Shown here: one piece after another, positions 15,972 to 24,245 of the stretch
How positions within the stretch are numbered: position 1 is the stretch's first letter
How the letters are laid out: each line of letters begins with the position of its first letter
Source: Novosphingobium sp.
GTDB lineage: Bacteria > Pseudomonadota > Alphaproteobacteria > Sphingomonadales > Sphingomonadaceae
Assembly: GCA_031285165.1 (NCBI GenBank)
Contig: JAITWR010000198.1
Coordinates: forward strand, 1-36,205
Direction: 5' to 3'
DNA length: 36,205 nt
Program-made: the position numbers and the translations under genes
Notes under the pieces: model-generated
Seen by the model: the letters and a program-made list of their open reading frames with translations, nothing else
Told to the model about the DNA's origin: nothing
Database searches by the model: none

Positions 15972-17392
15972 TGCGCTGGTCCGCCCTTCTTCTCGGCGCT
16001 GCGGCGCTGGCGGGCTGCTCGATGGCGCCCGTCTATCACCGGCCGGCGTCGCCTGCACCGCCGGCCTGGCCTGTTGGCGAGGCCTATCCGCAGCAGGGCG
16101 AGGCCGCGCTGCCCGGCTATTCCTACCGCGAGGTATTCGCCGATCCGCGGCTGCGCGCGGTGATCGATCAGGCACTGGCCAACAACGAGGATGTCAGAAC
16201 CGCACTCGCCAATATCGAGGCGGCACGGGCGCAGTATCATATCCAGCGCGCCGGGCTTTTTCCCCGGCTCGATGGCGATGCCGGCTACCGCCGCTCGCGC
16301 GGTCAGGCCGGTGCGGGTGCGGGCAATTCCTTCACTGCCGAAGTTTCGGTCGCAAGCTGGGAGATCGATATCTTCGGCCGTATCCGCTCGCTGACCGGCG
16401 CCGCGCGCGAACGCTACCTCGGCAGTAAGGCGGCGGCACGGGCGGCGCGGCTGACGCTGGTTGCCGATGTCGCCGACGCCTGGATCACCTACGGGCTCGA
16501 CAGCAGCCTGCTGCGGATCGCCGGGCAGACCGCCGATGCCGCGCGTGACAGCGTGCGGTTGACCCGGCGCCGGCTCGACGGCGGCATCGCGCCGCGCAGC
16601 GACTTGCGCCAGGCCGAGATCGTGCTCGAAACCGCTCAGGCCGATGTCGCCAACCAGACGACGCTGGTGGCGCAGGATATCAACGCGCTGCAACTGCTGG
16701 TCGGCGCTCCGGTCGATCCGGCCAACCTGCCGGCGACGGTGGAGGATGCCGGTGCGCGGCTGCGCGAGGTGCCCGCCGGCCTCGATTCGGCGATCCTGCT
16801 GCGCCGTCCCGACGTGATCGAGGCAGAATCCCTGCTGCGCGCGGCCAATGCCGAAATCGGCGCGGCGCGCGCGGCGCTGTTTCCCAGAATCACGCTGACC
16901 GGGCTGTTCGGCTTCGCCTCGCAAGCACTGGGCAAGCTGTTCACCGGCGATGCCTTCACCTGGCAGGCCGGAGGCGGCGCCGGCCACACGATTTTCGCCG
17001 CGGGCGCGGGCAGGGCCAATGTCCGCTTGAGCGAGGCGCAGCGCGATGCGGCGCTGGCAGGCTATCGCAAGGCGATCGAAAGCGCTTTCGCCGACGTGTC
17101 GGATGCGCTGGCGCGGCGTGGCACGATCGATGCCCAGTTGCGCGCCGGCCGCGCCGGTCGCGATGCGGCGGCGGACAATCTCCACCTTGCCGAACTGCGC
17201 TATCGCGGCGGCGTCGATAGCTATCTCGGGGAACTGACGGCACGCCAGACGCTTTACAACGCAGAGCGCGCCTTTGCGAACACCCAGCGGCTGCGGGCAG
17301 CCAACCTCGTCGCACTCTACCGCTCCCTCGGCGGCGACCTCCTGGCCGATGTGCCGGCGCCCCGGAGTGATTATGATAATCATTCGCAATAA
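15971..17392 (+). CDS. RND efflux outer-membrane channel lipoprotein (NodT/OprM family)
   Basis: A 473-aa outer-membrane factor. The signal ends in lipobox LAGC with Cys16 (MRWSALLLGAAALAGCSMAP). Two OEP repeats are present, for example NNEDVRTALANIEAARAQYH and the second repeat after LLRRPDVIEAESLLRAANAE, with the family phrase GAARAALFPRITLTG. It trimerises into the TolC-like exit duct for the upstream pump. The start is ATG 15971 overlapping the pump stop; GTG 15968 directly before it is an equal alternative adding one residue. The final codons overlap the Fur box of the next gene, so iron regulation begins inside this coding region. Confidence 0.94.
   Translation: MRWSALLLGAAALAGCSMAPVYHRPASPAPPAWPVGEAYPQQGEAALPGYSYREVFADPRLRAVIDQALANNEDVRTALANIEAARAQYHIQRAGLFPRLDGDAGYRRSRGQAGAGAGNSFTAEVSVASWEIDIFGRIRSLTGAARERYLGSKAAARAARLTLVADVADAWITYGLDSSLLRIAGQTADAARDSVRLTRRRLDGGIAPRSDLRQAEIVLETAQADVANQTTLVAQDINALQLLVGAPVDPANLPATVEDAGARLREVPAGLDSAILLRRPDVIEAESLLRAANAEIGAARAALFPRITLTGLFGFASQALGKLFTGDAFTWQAGGGAGHTIFAAGAGRANVRLSEAQRDAALAGYRKAIESAFADVSDALARRGTIDAQLRAGRAGRDAAADNLHLAELRYRGGVDSYLGELTARQTLYNAERAFANTQRLRAANLVALYRSLGGDLLADVPAPRSDYDNHSQ
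17369..17387 (+). promoter_or_regulatory. Fur box
   Basis: GATTATGATAATCATTCGC matches 16 of 19 positions of the classical Fur consensus GATAATGATAATCATTATC. It overlaps the last codons of the efflux channel gene and lies 65 bases before the siderophore receptor ATG. GATAAT at 17375-17380 inside it could serve as a -10, so bound Fur would block transcription. Confidence 0.85.
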
Positions 17393-17419
17393 AATTGACT
17401 CTGCAATAGATTCGCAATA
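17382..17419 (+). repeat. 10-bp direct repeat in siderophore-receptor promoter
   Basis: ATTCGCAATA occurs at 17382-17391 and exactly again at 17410-17419, a 28-bp period. The first copy overlaps the right half of the Fur box and the second lies 32 bases before the receptor ATG. TTGACT (17395-17400) lies between them. The function is unknown; a second regulator site is one possibility. Confidence 0.5.
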
Positions 17420-17451
17420 GCGGGAGCGTGAAATCGCTCTCGGGGGAATCC

Positions 17452-19881
17452 ATGTCCAAGCCGTCCGCCGCCGCTCCGGCCTTTCTCGCGCTGTCCTGCG
17501 TGGGTTTCCTGGCCACCGCTCCGGTGTCCGTCGCAGCGGAAGTTTCTGCCGAGGACGCCGGGACGGCTGCCGGGTACGAAGCCCCGATCGTTGTCCAGGG
17601 GCAAAAGACAAGGCCGGAGCTTGAATCTCCCAAGGCGCCGGCACCACTGCTCGACACGCCGCAGACCGTCACCGTCATCAGCGACCAGACGCTGCGCAAG
17701 CAGAACCTGCTGACGCTGCGTGATGCCTTGCAGACGATTCCCGGCATCACTTTCGGCGCCGGCGAGGGCGGCGCCGGCTATGGCGACACCATCAACCTGC
17801 GCGGCTATTCGGCCAGCAACGACATTACCGTCGACGGCGTCCGCGACAGCGCGCAATATACCCGCAGCGACCCGTTCAACCTCCAGCAGATCGAAATCTA
17901 CAACGGCGCCAACTCGGTCTATTCGGGCTCCGGCTCGGTCGGCGGCACGATCAACCTCGTGTCGAAGGCGCCGCAGCCGGACAACCTGACGATCGTGCAG
18001 GCCGCCGGCGGCACCGACAACTACTACCGCGGCACGGTCGATACCAATCACCGCGTCAGCGACCTCATCGCCGTCCGCCTGAACGCGATGTACCACCACA
18101 ACGACGTGCCGGGCCGTAATGTCGAGAAGTTCGAGCGCTGGGGCGTGGCGCCGGCGATCACCATCGGCATCGACGGTCCGACCAGCCTGACGCTGGCCTA
18201 TGTCCGCCAGCACGACGACAACACGCCGATCTACGGTGTCCCCTATTTCAAGAACGAGGTGAACGACGGCCCACTCGCCGAGATCGACGACAGCGACTAT
18301 TTCGGCATTGCCAATCTCGACACACAGGAGACAGCGCTCGACCGGGCCACGGCGACTTTCAGGCACAGCTTTACCGGCAGGGTCTCGATCCGCAACCAGA
18401 CCCGCTGGCAGCGTGTGGCGCAGTATAGCCGGACAAGCGCGCCGCAGGGCACTTTCTGCCTGACCGCTACGGGCAGGCAGCCGGTGCCGGCAGTGCCGGG
18501 CAGCCCGGTGGGCGCCGACTGCAAGTTGAGCATCGCCGGCGTCTTCAACCCGCAGACCGGCCTCTACGGCACTGCCGACATCACCGTGGCGCCGGGCTAC
18601 TTCCAGCCCAACGGGCCGCGCGGCCTGGTCCGCGACCAGCTCAACACGCTGTTTTACAACCAGACCGACCTGCGCATCGAAAGCGGCGACAAGGGCGGCT
18701 TTCACAACACGCTGGTCGTCGGCGGCGCGCTGACCTGGGAAGACTATTCGATCACCACGGCCTCGCTGCCGCGCAATGCCGCCAATCAGCTTCTGGTGTT
18801 GCCGCAGATTGCCATGGCGAGCCCCGACACAGCTTATGCCGGCCCGGTCAACTTCACCGTGACTGCACAGTCCAGGTCGGAAACCTTCAACAAGGCGATC
18901 TACGCTTTCGACAATCTGGAATTCAACGACAGGTTCGAGATCAATGGCGGCCTGCGCTGGGAAAACAACCGCGCCACCTTCCGGCCGATCCCGCTGGCCT
19001 TCTATCCGCCAGGCACGGCACAGCCTTCCACCGCCGAGCTGCTGGTGCAGCGCAGCGACGAGGATCTGTTCTCCTGGCGCGTCGGCGCGGTGTTCAAGCC
19101 CGCCCGCAATGTCAGTTTCTATGCCGCTTTCGCCAATGCGAAAACGCCGTCATCGGCTACTGTCCGCCTTGGCTGCACCAGCGGCACCGGCAGCACATTC
19201 ATCAATTTCTGCGATGTCGCGCCAGAGCAGGCCAGGAGCTATGAAATCGGTGTGAAAGCCGATATCGACAGGGTGCAACTGACCGCTGCCGTGTTCCGCA
19301 ACGAGCGCAGCAATTTCCGCGTGCCGTCGAACGATCCGGCGCTGCCCGCTGGCCTGCAAACGCTCGATGGCCGCGCGCGGGTGGATGGCATCGTGCTCGG
19401 CGCCACCGGCTATATCACCCGCAATTGGCTGATTTTCGCCAATTACACTTATCTCGACGGCCGGGTGAGGCAGAGCATTTCCGATTTCGACAAGGAACAT
19501 GGGGTTGTCGATCCGCAAGCCGGCGACCGCCTTCTGCAAACGCCCGAGCATTCGGGCAGCCTGTTCACGTCCTACAGGTTCCCTTTCGGGCTCGAGGTCG
19601 GCTATGGCCTGACCTATCAGGGCAAGTTCGCGCTGCATCAGCGCACGCCGCTTGAGCGCACGCAATTCTATTCGGACGGCTATGTCGTTCAGCGGCTGCT
19701 CGTTTCCTACCAGATCCGCGAAGGGTTGACCGCGCAGCTCAACATCCAGAACCTGTTCGACGAGCACTACTATACCGGCATCCGCAACAACGTGAATGCG
19801 GCGACCGGCGTGGTCGTCGGCGGCTGGGCGACACCGGGCGACCGGCGCTCGGCGGTGCTGAGTGTGTTCTACAGCTTCTGA
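17452..19881 (+). CDS. TonB-dependent siderophore receptor, Fiu/PiuA-like
   Basis: An 809-aa outer-membrane receptor. A signal peptide (FLALSCVGFLATAPVSVAAE) is followed by a plug domain starting near TPQTVTVISDQTLRKQNLL, with LRGYSASNDITVDGVRDSAQ and the plug-end motif SVYSGSGSVGGTINLVSK. The 22-strand barrel ends in NIQNLFDEHYYTG...RRSAVLSVFYSF with terminal Phe. The start at ATG 17452 has GGGGGA 4-5 bases upstream; an earlier in-frame start lacks a signal context. The near-consensus Fur box, and the PiuC-type hydroxylase next door, match the E. coli fiu-ybiX and Pseudomonas piuA-piuC pairs, which take up iron-catecholates. Specificity is inferred from context. Such receptors can also admit siderophore-conjugated beta-lactams in other species. 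Confidence 0.92.
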   Translation: MSKPSAAAPAFLALSCVGFLATAPVSVAAEVSAEDAGTAAGYEAPIVVQGQKTRPELESPKAPAPLLDTPQTVTVISDQTLRKQNLLTLRDALQTIPGITFGAGEGGAGYGDTINLRGYSASNDITVDGVRDSAQYTRSDPFNLQQIEIYNGANSVYSGSGSVGGTINLVSKAPQPDNLTIVQAAGGTDNYYRGTVDTNHRVSDLIAVRLNAMYHHNDVPGRNVEKFERWGVAPAITIGIDGPTSLTLAYVRQHDDNTPIYGVPYFKNEVNDGPLAEIDDSDYFGIANLDTQETALDRATATFRHSFTGRVSIRNQTRWQRVAQYSRTSAPQGTFCLTATGRQPVPAVPGSPVGADCKLSIAGVFNPQTGLYGTADITVAPGYFQPNGPRGLVRDQLNTLFYNQTDLRIESGDKGGFHNTLVVGGALTWEDYSITTASLPRNAANQLLVLPQIAMASPDTAYAGPVNFTVTAQSRSETFNKAIYAFDNLEFNDRFEINGGLRWENNRATFRPIPLAFYPPGTAQPSTAELLVQRSDEDLFSWRVGAVFKPARNVSFYAAFANAKTPSSATVRLGCTSGTGSTFINFCDVAPEQARSYEIGVKADIDRVQLTAAVFRNERSNFRVPSNDPALPAGLQTLDGRARVDGIVLGATGYITRNWLIFANYTYLDGRVRQSISDFDKEHGVVDPQAGDRLLQTPEHSGSLFTSYRFPFGLEVGYGLTYQGKFALHQRTPLERTQFYSDGYVVQRLLVSYQIREGLTAQLNIQNLFDEHYYTGIRNNVNAATGVVVGGWATPGDRRSAVLSVFYSF

Positions 19882-19905
19882 GGCAGATGAACCGGGCTTC
19901 CGCGT

Positions 19906-20589
19906 ATGATGATCGAAATTCCCGAAGTGCTCGATGCCGCCGGCGTGGCCCGGCTGCGGGCGGTTATCGATGATGCCGCATGGGTTGATGGCAACGCCAC
20001 CTCGGGGCACCAGTCGGCGCTGGCCAAGCGCAACACCCAGCTTCCCGAGGACAGCGCTGCCGCACGGCAGGCGGGAGCGATGGTGCTCGATGCGCTGGGG
20101 CGTTCACCGCTGTTCTTCGCCGCGGCGCTGCCGCTCAAGATATTTCCGCCGCTGTTCAACTCCTACGCGGGTGGTGAGGCGTTCGGCATCCATGTCGACA
20201 ATGCCGTGCGCATCCAGCGCGGCAGCGAGTTCCGCCTGCGCAGCGATCTGTCCGCCACGCTGTTTCTGGAAGACCCCGACGCCTACGACGGTGGCGAGCT
20301 GGTGGTCGAGGGCCAGTTCGGCGCCCGGCCGGTCAAGCTTCCGGCCGGTCACATGCTGCTCTACCCGTCTTCGAGCCTGCACCGGGTGGCGCCGGTCACG
20401 CGTGGGCGGCGGGTGGCGAGCTTCTTCTGGATACAGTCCATGGTCCGCGACACCGAAGCGCGCCGCACGCTGTTCGAGCTCGACACCGCGATCCAGACGA
20501 TCGCGCAGGACCGCGGGCAGGACGATCCGGCGATCATCCAGTTGACCGGCATCTACCATAACCTGCTGCGCAGGTGGGCGGACGCATAG
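19906..20589 (+). CDS. piuC: PKHD-type Fe(II)/2-oxoglutarate hydroxylase PiuC/YbiX
   Basis: A 227-aa protein of the YbiX/PiuC family, a double-stranded beta-helix dioxygenase. The iron ligands are His96 and Asp98 (GIHVDNAV) and His159 (SSLHRVAPV). Arg169 (RGRRVASF) binds 2-oxoglutarate, in line with the family's standard positions, and the length is standard. It follows the siderophore receptor by 24 bases, the same linkage as in E. coli and Pseudomonas. The biological substrate of the family is not established. The start is ATG 19906; the following codon is also ATG, and the ribosome-binding site is weak either way. Confidence 0.93.
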   Translation: MMIEIPEVLDAAGVARLRAVIDDAAWVDGNATSGHQSALAKRNTQLPEDSAAARQAGAMVLDALGRSPLFFAAALPLKIFPPLFNSYAGGEAFGIHVDNAVRIQRGSEFRLRSDLSATLFLEDPDAYDGGELVVEGQFGARPVKLPAGHMLLYPSSSLHRVAPVTRGRRVASFFWIQSMVRDTEARRTLFELDTAIQTIAQDRGQDDPAIIQLTGIYHNLLRRWADA

Positions 20590-20594
20590 CGCGC

Positions 20595-20608
20595 ATAGAA
20601 TATTCTAT
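20595..20608. promoter_or_regulatory. Perfect 14-bp palindrome upstream of frmA
   Basis: ATAGAATATTCTAT reads identically on both strands. It is an AT-rich island in GC-rich DNA, in the 72-base gap between piuC and frmA. TATACC (20626-20631) lies just downstream as a possible -10. The position suits an operator for the formaldehyde/formate operon; the regulator is unknown. Confidence 0.5.
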
Positions 20609-20661
20609 CCGGCCTGAAATCGCTCTATACCGGGTAATATCGTCGCTGAAGGAGATTGCCG

Positions 20662-21768
20662 ATGAAGACCCGCGCCGCCGTCGCATTCGCGCCCAAGCAG
20701 CCGCTGGAAGTCGTCGAGGTCGATCTCGATGGCCCCAGGGCGGGCGAAGTGCTGGTCGAGATCATGGCGACCGGCATCTGCCATACCGATGCCTACACGC
20801 TTGACGGGTTCGATTCGGAAGGCATCTTCCCCTCGATTCTCGGCCATGAGGGCGCGGGGGTAGTGCGCGAGGTGGGCGCGGGCGTTACCAGTGTGGCGCC
20901 CGGCGACCATGTCATCCCGCTCTACACGCCTGAGTGCCGCCAGTGCAAAGCCTGTCTTTCGGGCAAGACCAATCTGTGTACCGCGATCCGCGCGACGCAG
21001 GGGCAGGGGCTGATGCCCGACGGGACCAGCCGCTTCTCCTACAAGGGGCAGACGCTGTTTCACTATATGGGCTGTTCGACATTCTCGAACTTCACTGTCC
21101 TGCCCGAGATCGCGGTCGCCAAAATCCGCGAGGATGCGCCGTTCCAGACCAGTTGCTATATCGGCTGCGGCGTCACCACCGGTGTCGGCGCGGTGATCAA
21201 CACGGCCAGGGTGCGCCCCGGCGACAATGTCGTGGTGTTCGGCCTCGGCGGCATCGGGCTGAACGTGATCCAGGGCGCGAAGCTGGCCGGCGCAGGCCGC
21301 ATCGTCGGCGTCGATGTCAATCCGGCCAAGGAGGCATGGGGCCGCCGGTTCGGCATGACCGACTTCGTCAACCCGAAAGATGCAGGCAACGTCGTCGAAA
21401 CGCTGGTCGCCATGCTCGACGGCGGCGCGGACTATTCGTTCGACTGCACCGGCAACACCGAAGTCATGCGCCAGGCGCTCGAATGCTGCCATCGCGGCTG
21501 GGGCCAGTCGATCATCATCGGCGTGGCCGAGGCGGGCAAGGAGATTGCGACGCGGCCGTTCCAGCTCGTCACCGGGCGTATCTGGAAAGGCACGGCTTTC
21601 GGCGGCGCCAGGGGCCGCACCGACGTGCCGAAGATCGTCGACTGGTACATGAACGGCAAGATCGCGATCGACCCGATGATCACGCATGTGCTGACGCTGG
21701 ACGAGATCAACAAGGGCTTCGACCTGATGCACGCCGGCGAATCCATCCGCAGCGTGGTGGTTTATTGA
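20662..21768 (+). CDS. frmA: S-(hydroxymethyl)glutathione dehydrogenase / class III alcohol dehydrogenase
   Basis: A 368-aa zinc-dependent medium-chain dehydrogenase that oxidises the glutathione-formaldehyde adduct to S-formylglutathione with NAD. Catalytic zinc ligands are Cys40 (GICHTDAYT), His62-Glu63 (GHEGAG) and Cys169 (IGCGVTTG). Structural zinc ligands are Cys92, 95, 98 and 106 ([16 protein letters not shown]). The Rossmann motif is [15 protein letters not shown]. The class III hallmarks and length are complete. AAGGAGA 7 bases before ATG 20662 fixes the start. It leads a run with fdsG 43 bases downstream. No frmB (S-formylglutathione hydrolase) follows, so that step must be encoded elsewhere. 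Confidence 0.96.
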   Translation: MKTRAAVAFAPKQPLEVVEVDLDGPRAGEVLVEIMATGICHTDAYTLDGFDSEGIFPSILGHEGAGVVREVGAGVTSVAPGDHVIPLYTPECRQCKACLSGKTNLCTAIRATQGQGLMPDGTSRFSYKGQTLFHYMGCSTFSNFTVLPEIAVAKIREDAPFQTSCYIGCGVTTGVGAVINTARVRPGDNVVVFGLGGIGLNVIQGAKLAGAGRIVGVDVNPAKEAWGRRFGMTDFVNPKDAGNVVETLVAMLDGGADYSFDCTGNTEVMRQALECCHRGWGQSIIIGVAEAGKEIATRPFQLVTGRIWKGTAFGGARGRTDVPKIVDWYMNGKIAIDPMITHVLTLDEINKGFDLMHAGESIRSVVVY

Positions 21769-21811
21769 CAATGGCACGGGTTTCGGCCTGGTGCGCCGCG
21801 CGCTTCCCCGC

Positions 21812-22237
21812 ATGAGCCGGGCGCAGCGCCTTGCCGGGATCATCGCCGCGCATAACGGCCGCGAAGGGCCGTTGTTGCCGATCCTCCATGCGGTGCAGGC
21901 CGCGTTCGGCTGCATCGACCGCGAGGCGGAAGCGGAGATCGCCCGGGCGCTGAACCTCAGCCGCGCCGAAGTGCATGGTGTGGTGAGCTTCTATCACGAT
22001 TTCCGCCAGAGCGCCGATCCGCGGCCCGAGGTGCAGCTCTGTCGCGCCGAGGCCTGTCAGGCGCGCGGGGCGGAGGCGCTGGTGCCGGCGGCCGAGGCGG
22101 CGGCGGGCGAGCGGGTGCGGCTGACCGTAGTTCACTGCCTCGGCCTGTGCAGCGTCGGGCCGAACGCGCGGGTGGGCGACGACCTGTTCGCGCGGCTGGA
22201 CGAGGTCGGCCTTGTCCGGCTGATCGGGGCGGCATGA
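21812..22237 (+). CDS. fdsG: NAD-dependent formate dehydrogenase gamma subunit
   Basis: A 141-aa NuoE-like thioredoxin-fold ferredoxin. [2Fe-2S] ligands are Cys77 and Cys82 (LCRAEACQARG) and Cys109 and Cys113 (HCLGLCSVGPNA). The phrase LNLSRAEVHGVVSFYHDFR is characteristic of FdsG. It passes electrons within the cytoplasmic FdsGBA complex, homologous to NuoEFG. The start ATG 21812 gives the typical N-terminus (MSRAQRLAGIIAAH); GTG 21791 is an alternative that adds seven residues. The stop overlaps the fdsB start (ATGA). Confidence 0.93.
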   Translation: MSRAQRLAGIIAAHNGREGPLLPILHAVQAAFGCIDREAEAEIARALNLSRAEVHGVVSFYHDFRQSADPRPEVQLCRAEACQARGAEALVPAAEAAAGERVRLTVVHCLGLCSVGPNARVGDDLFARLDEVGLVRLIGAA

Positions 22238-23718
22238 CCACGGTGCGCATAGCGGACGATGCGCTGGCGCTGGCCTGCGGCGCCGATGCCGTGGCCTCGG
22301 CATTCGCGCAGGCGGGCTGCATGGTGGAGCGGGTATCGAGTTGGGGGATGCACTGGCTCGAGCCGCTGGTCGAAATCGACGGGATCGGCTGGGGGCCGGT
22401 CAGCGTGGCGGATGTTCCAAAGATCCTCCCTGTTTCGCGAAACGACGGGGAGGATCTGTGCATCGGGCCGATCGCCGCCCATCCTTTCATCGCCCGGCAG
22501 CAGCGCCTGACGTTCAAGCGCGCCGGCAAGACCCGGCCCCTGAGCCTTGATGACTACGAGGCCACCGGCGGCTGGGCCGGCCTGCACCGCGCCCGGACCC
22601 TGTCTCCCGCGCAGGTGATCGCCGAAGTGACCGGGTCCGGCCTGCGCGGCCGCGGCGGCGCGGGCTTTCCCACCGGCCGCAAGTGGCAGACCGTCGCCGA
22701 GGCGGCGAACCCGCGCAAATACGTCGTCTGCAACGCCGACGAGGGCGACAGCGGCACTTTCGCCGACCGCATGCTGATGGAAGGCGATCCCTATGCGCTG
22801 ATCGAGGGCATGGCGATCACGGCTCATGCCGTGAGCGCACAGCAGGGCTATATCTATGTCCGCAGCGAATATCCGCACGCCGTCGCCAGGCTTGAGGCCG
22901 CCATCGCGCTGTCGGCGGCGATCGTCGCGCCTTTCCGGCTCGAAGTGCGCGTGGGCGCGGGGGCCTATGTCTGCGGTGAGGAAACCTCGCTGCTCAATTC
23001 GCTCGAGGGCAGACGGGGCGAGGTTCGCGCCAAGCCGCCGCTGCCCGCCGTCGCCGGGCTGTTCGGCTGCCCGACCGCGATCAACAATGTCCTGACGCTC
23101 ACCGCGCTGCCGCATATCCTGGCCGAAGGCGGGGCGGAGGAATATGCGCGCCTCGGCATCGACCGGTCGCGCGGCACCAAGCCGATCCAGCTTGCCGGCA
23201 ACATCCGCTGCGGCGGGCTGTTCGAGACGGCATTCGGCATCACCTTGCGCGAACTGGTTTACGATATCGGCGGCGGCACCGCGACGGGGCGGCCGGTCAA
23301 GGCGGTGCAGGTCGGTGGGCCGCTCGGCGCCTATATCCATCCCGACCGCTTCGATCTGCCTTTCGATTACGAGGCCTTTACGGCCGCCGATGCGCTGATC
23401 GGCCATGGCGGCATCGTCGTGTTCGATGACAGCGCCGACATGAGCCGCCAGGCCCGCCTCGCCATGCAGTTCTGCGCGGCGGAAAGCTGCGGCAAATGCA
23501 CGCCCTGTCGCATCGGTGCCGTGCGCGGCGTCGAACTGATCGACCGCATTCGTGCCGGGGAGGATGCGCCCGCGATCGCGCGTTCGCGCCGGGAAGACCT
23601 TGTCTTGCTCGAAGACCTTTGTGAAACGATGCGATCGGGCTCGCTTTGCGCCCTGGGCGGCTTCGCGCCGTTTCCGGTGCTGAGTGCGCTCAGGCACTGG
23701 CCGGAGGATTTCGCATGA
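22234..23718 (+). CDS. fdsB: NAD-dependent formate dehydrogenase beta subunit (NuoF-like)
   Basis: A 494-aa diaphorase subunit. An N-terminal extension of about 100 residues is followed by the FMN/NAD region with GSGLRGRGGAGFPTGRKW and GAGAYVCGEETSLLNSLEG. A SLBB-like section follows, then a [4Fe-4S] site with Cys419, Cys422, Cys425 (SCGKCTPCR) and Cys472 (GSLCALGG). It transfers electrons from formate oxidation to NAD. The start overlaps the fdsG stop and the stop overlaps the mobA start (ATGA at both), so coupling is tight. Confidence 0.95.
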   Translation: MTTVRIADDALALACGADAVASAFAQAGCMVERVSSWGMHWLEPLVEIDGIGWGPVSVADVPKILPVSRNDGEDLCIGPIAAHPFIARQQRLTFKRAGKTRPLSLDDYEATGGWAGLHRARTLSPAQVIAEVTGSGLRGRGGAGFPTGRKWQTVAEAANPRKYVVCNADEGDSGTFADRMLMEGDPYALIEGMAITAHAVSAQQGYIYVRSEYPHAVARLEAAIALSAAIVAPFRLEVRVGAGAYVCGEETSLLNSLEGRRGEVRAKPPLPAVAGLFGCPTAINNVLTLTALPHILAEGGAEEYARLGIDRSRGTKPIQLAGNIRCGGLFETAFGITLRELVYDIGGGTATGRPVKAVQVGGPLGAYIHPDRFDLPFDYEAFTAADALIGHGGIVVFDDSADMSRQARLAMQFCAAESCGKCTPCRIGAVRGVELIDRIRAGEDAPAIARSRREDLVLLEDLCETMRSGSLCALGGFAPFPVLSALRHWPEDFA

Positions 23719-24245
23719 TCCTGGGAGCGGTTCTCGCCGGCGGACGGAGTTTGCGCTTCGGCAGCGACAAGGCGCTGGCCGGGTTCCACGGGCACACCCT
23801 GCTTGCCCATGCGGTCGATATGCTGGCGGGATGGTGCGAATATGTCGTGGTGGTGGGCCGCGAGACCGCGCCCGCGCCGACGCTGCCCGACTGGCCGGCG
23901 CCGGGAGCAGGACCGCTTGGCGGCCTGGCCGCAGCGCTCCGTCACGCGCTGGACGGCGACTATGCTGCCGTCCTGACCTGCGGCGTGGATAGCCCGGGGC
24001 TGCCGGAGGATCTGCTCGATCGCCTGTCGCCCGCGCCGGGCTATCTTGCCGCGCAGCCTGTGATCGGGCTCTGGCCGGCGCAAGCGGCGGGTGCGATCGA
24101 GGAACTGCTGTTCAGCAATCGCCCGCATTCGATGAAGGCTTTTGCCGGGATGATCGGCGCAAGGGCCGTGGCACTTCCCCGAAATCCCGACAATATCAAC
24201 ACACCGGCAGACCTGGCACGGGCGGAGCAGCGGCATGGGCTATGA
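23715..24245 (+). CDS. mobA: Molybdenum cofactor guanylyltransferase
   Basis: A 176-aa nucleotidyltransferase that attaches GMP to molybdopterin to make the guanine dinucleotide cofactor needed by formate dehydrogenase. The GTP-binding motif is LAGGRSLRFGSDKAL near residues 7-21, with Phe where Met is usual. The acidic motif is GVDSPGLP, and NINTPADLARA is the typical C-terminal signature. It is slightly shorter than E. coli MobA (194 aa). It sits inside the fds operon, overlapping fdsB by 4 bases and fdsA by 11, which implies its output is matched to FdsA production. Confidence 0.93.
   Translation: MILGAVLAGGRSLRFGSDKALAGFHGHTLLAHAVDMLAGWCEYVVVVGRETAPAPTLPDWPAPGAGPLGGLAAALRHALDGDYAAVLTCGVDSPGLPEDLLDRLSPAPGYLAAQPVIGLWPAQAAGAIEELLFSNRPHSMKAFAGMIGARAVALPRNPDNINTPADLARAEQRHGL

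Noticed and set aside
11967..16175. 1402-codon minus-strand frame
   Set aside because: Antisense to the RND adaptor, pump and channel; repetitive Arg/Asp/His/Gln composition with no domain.
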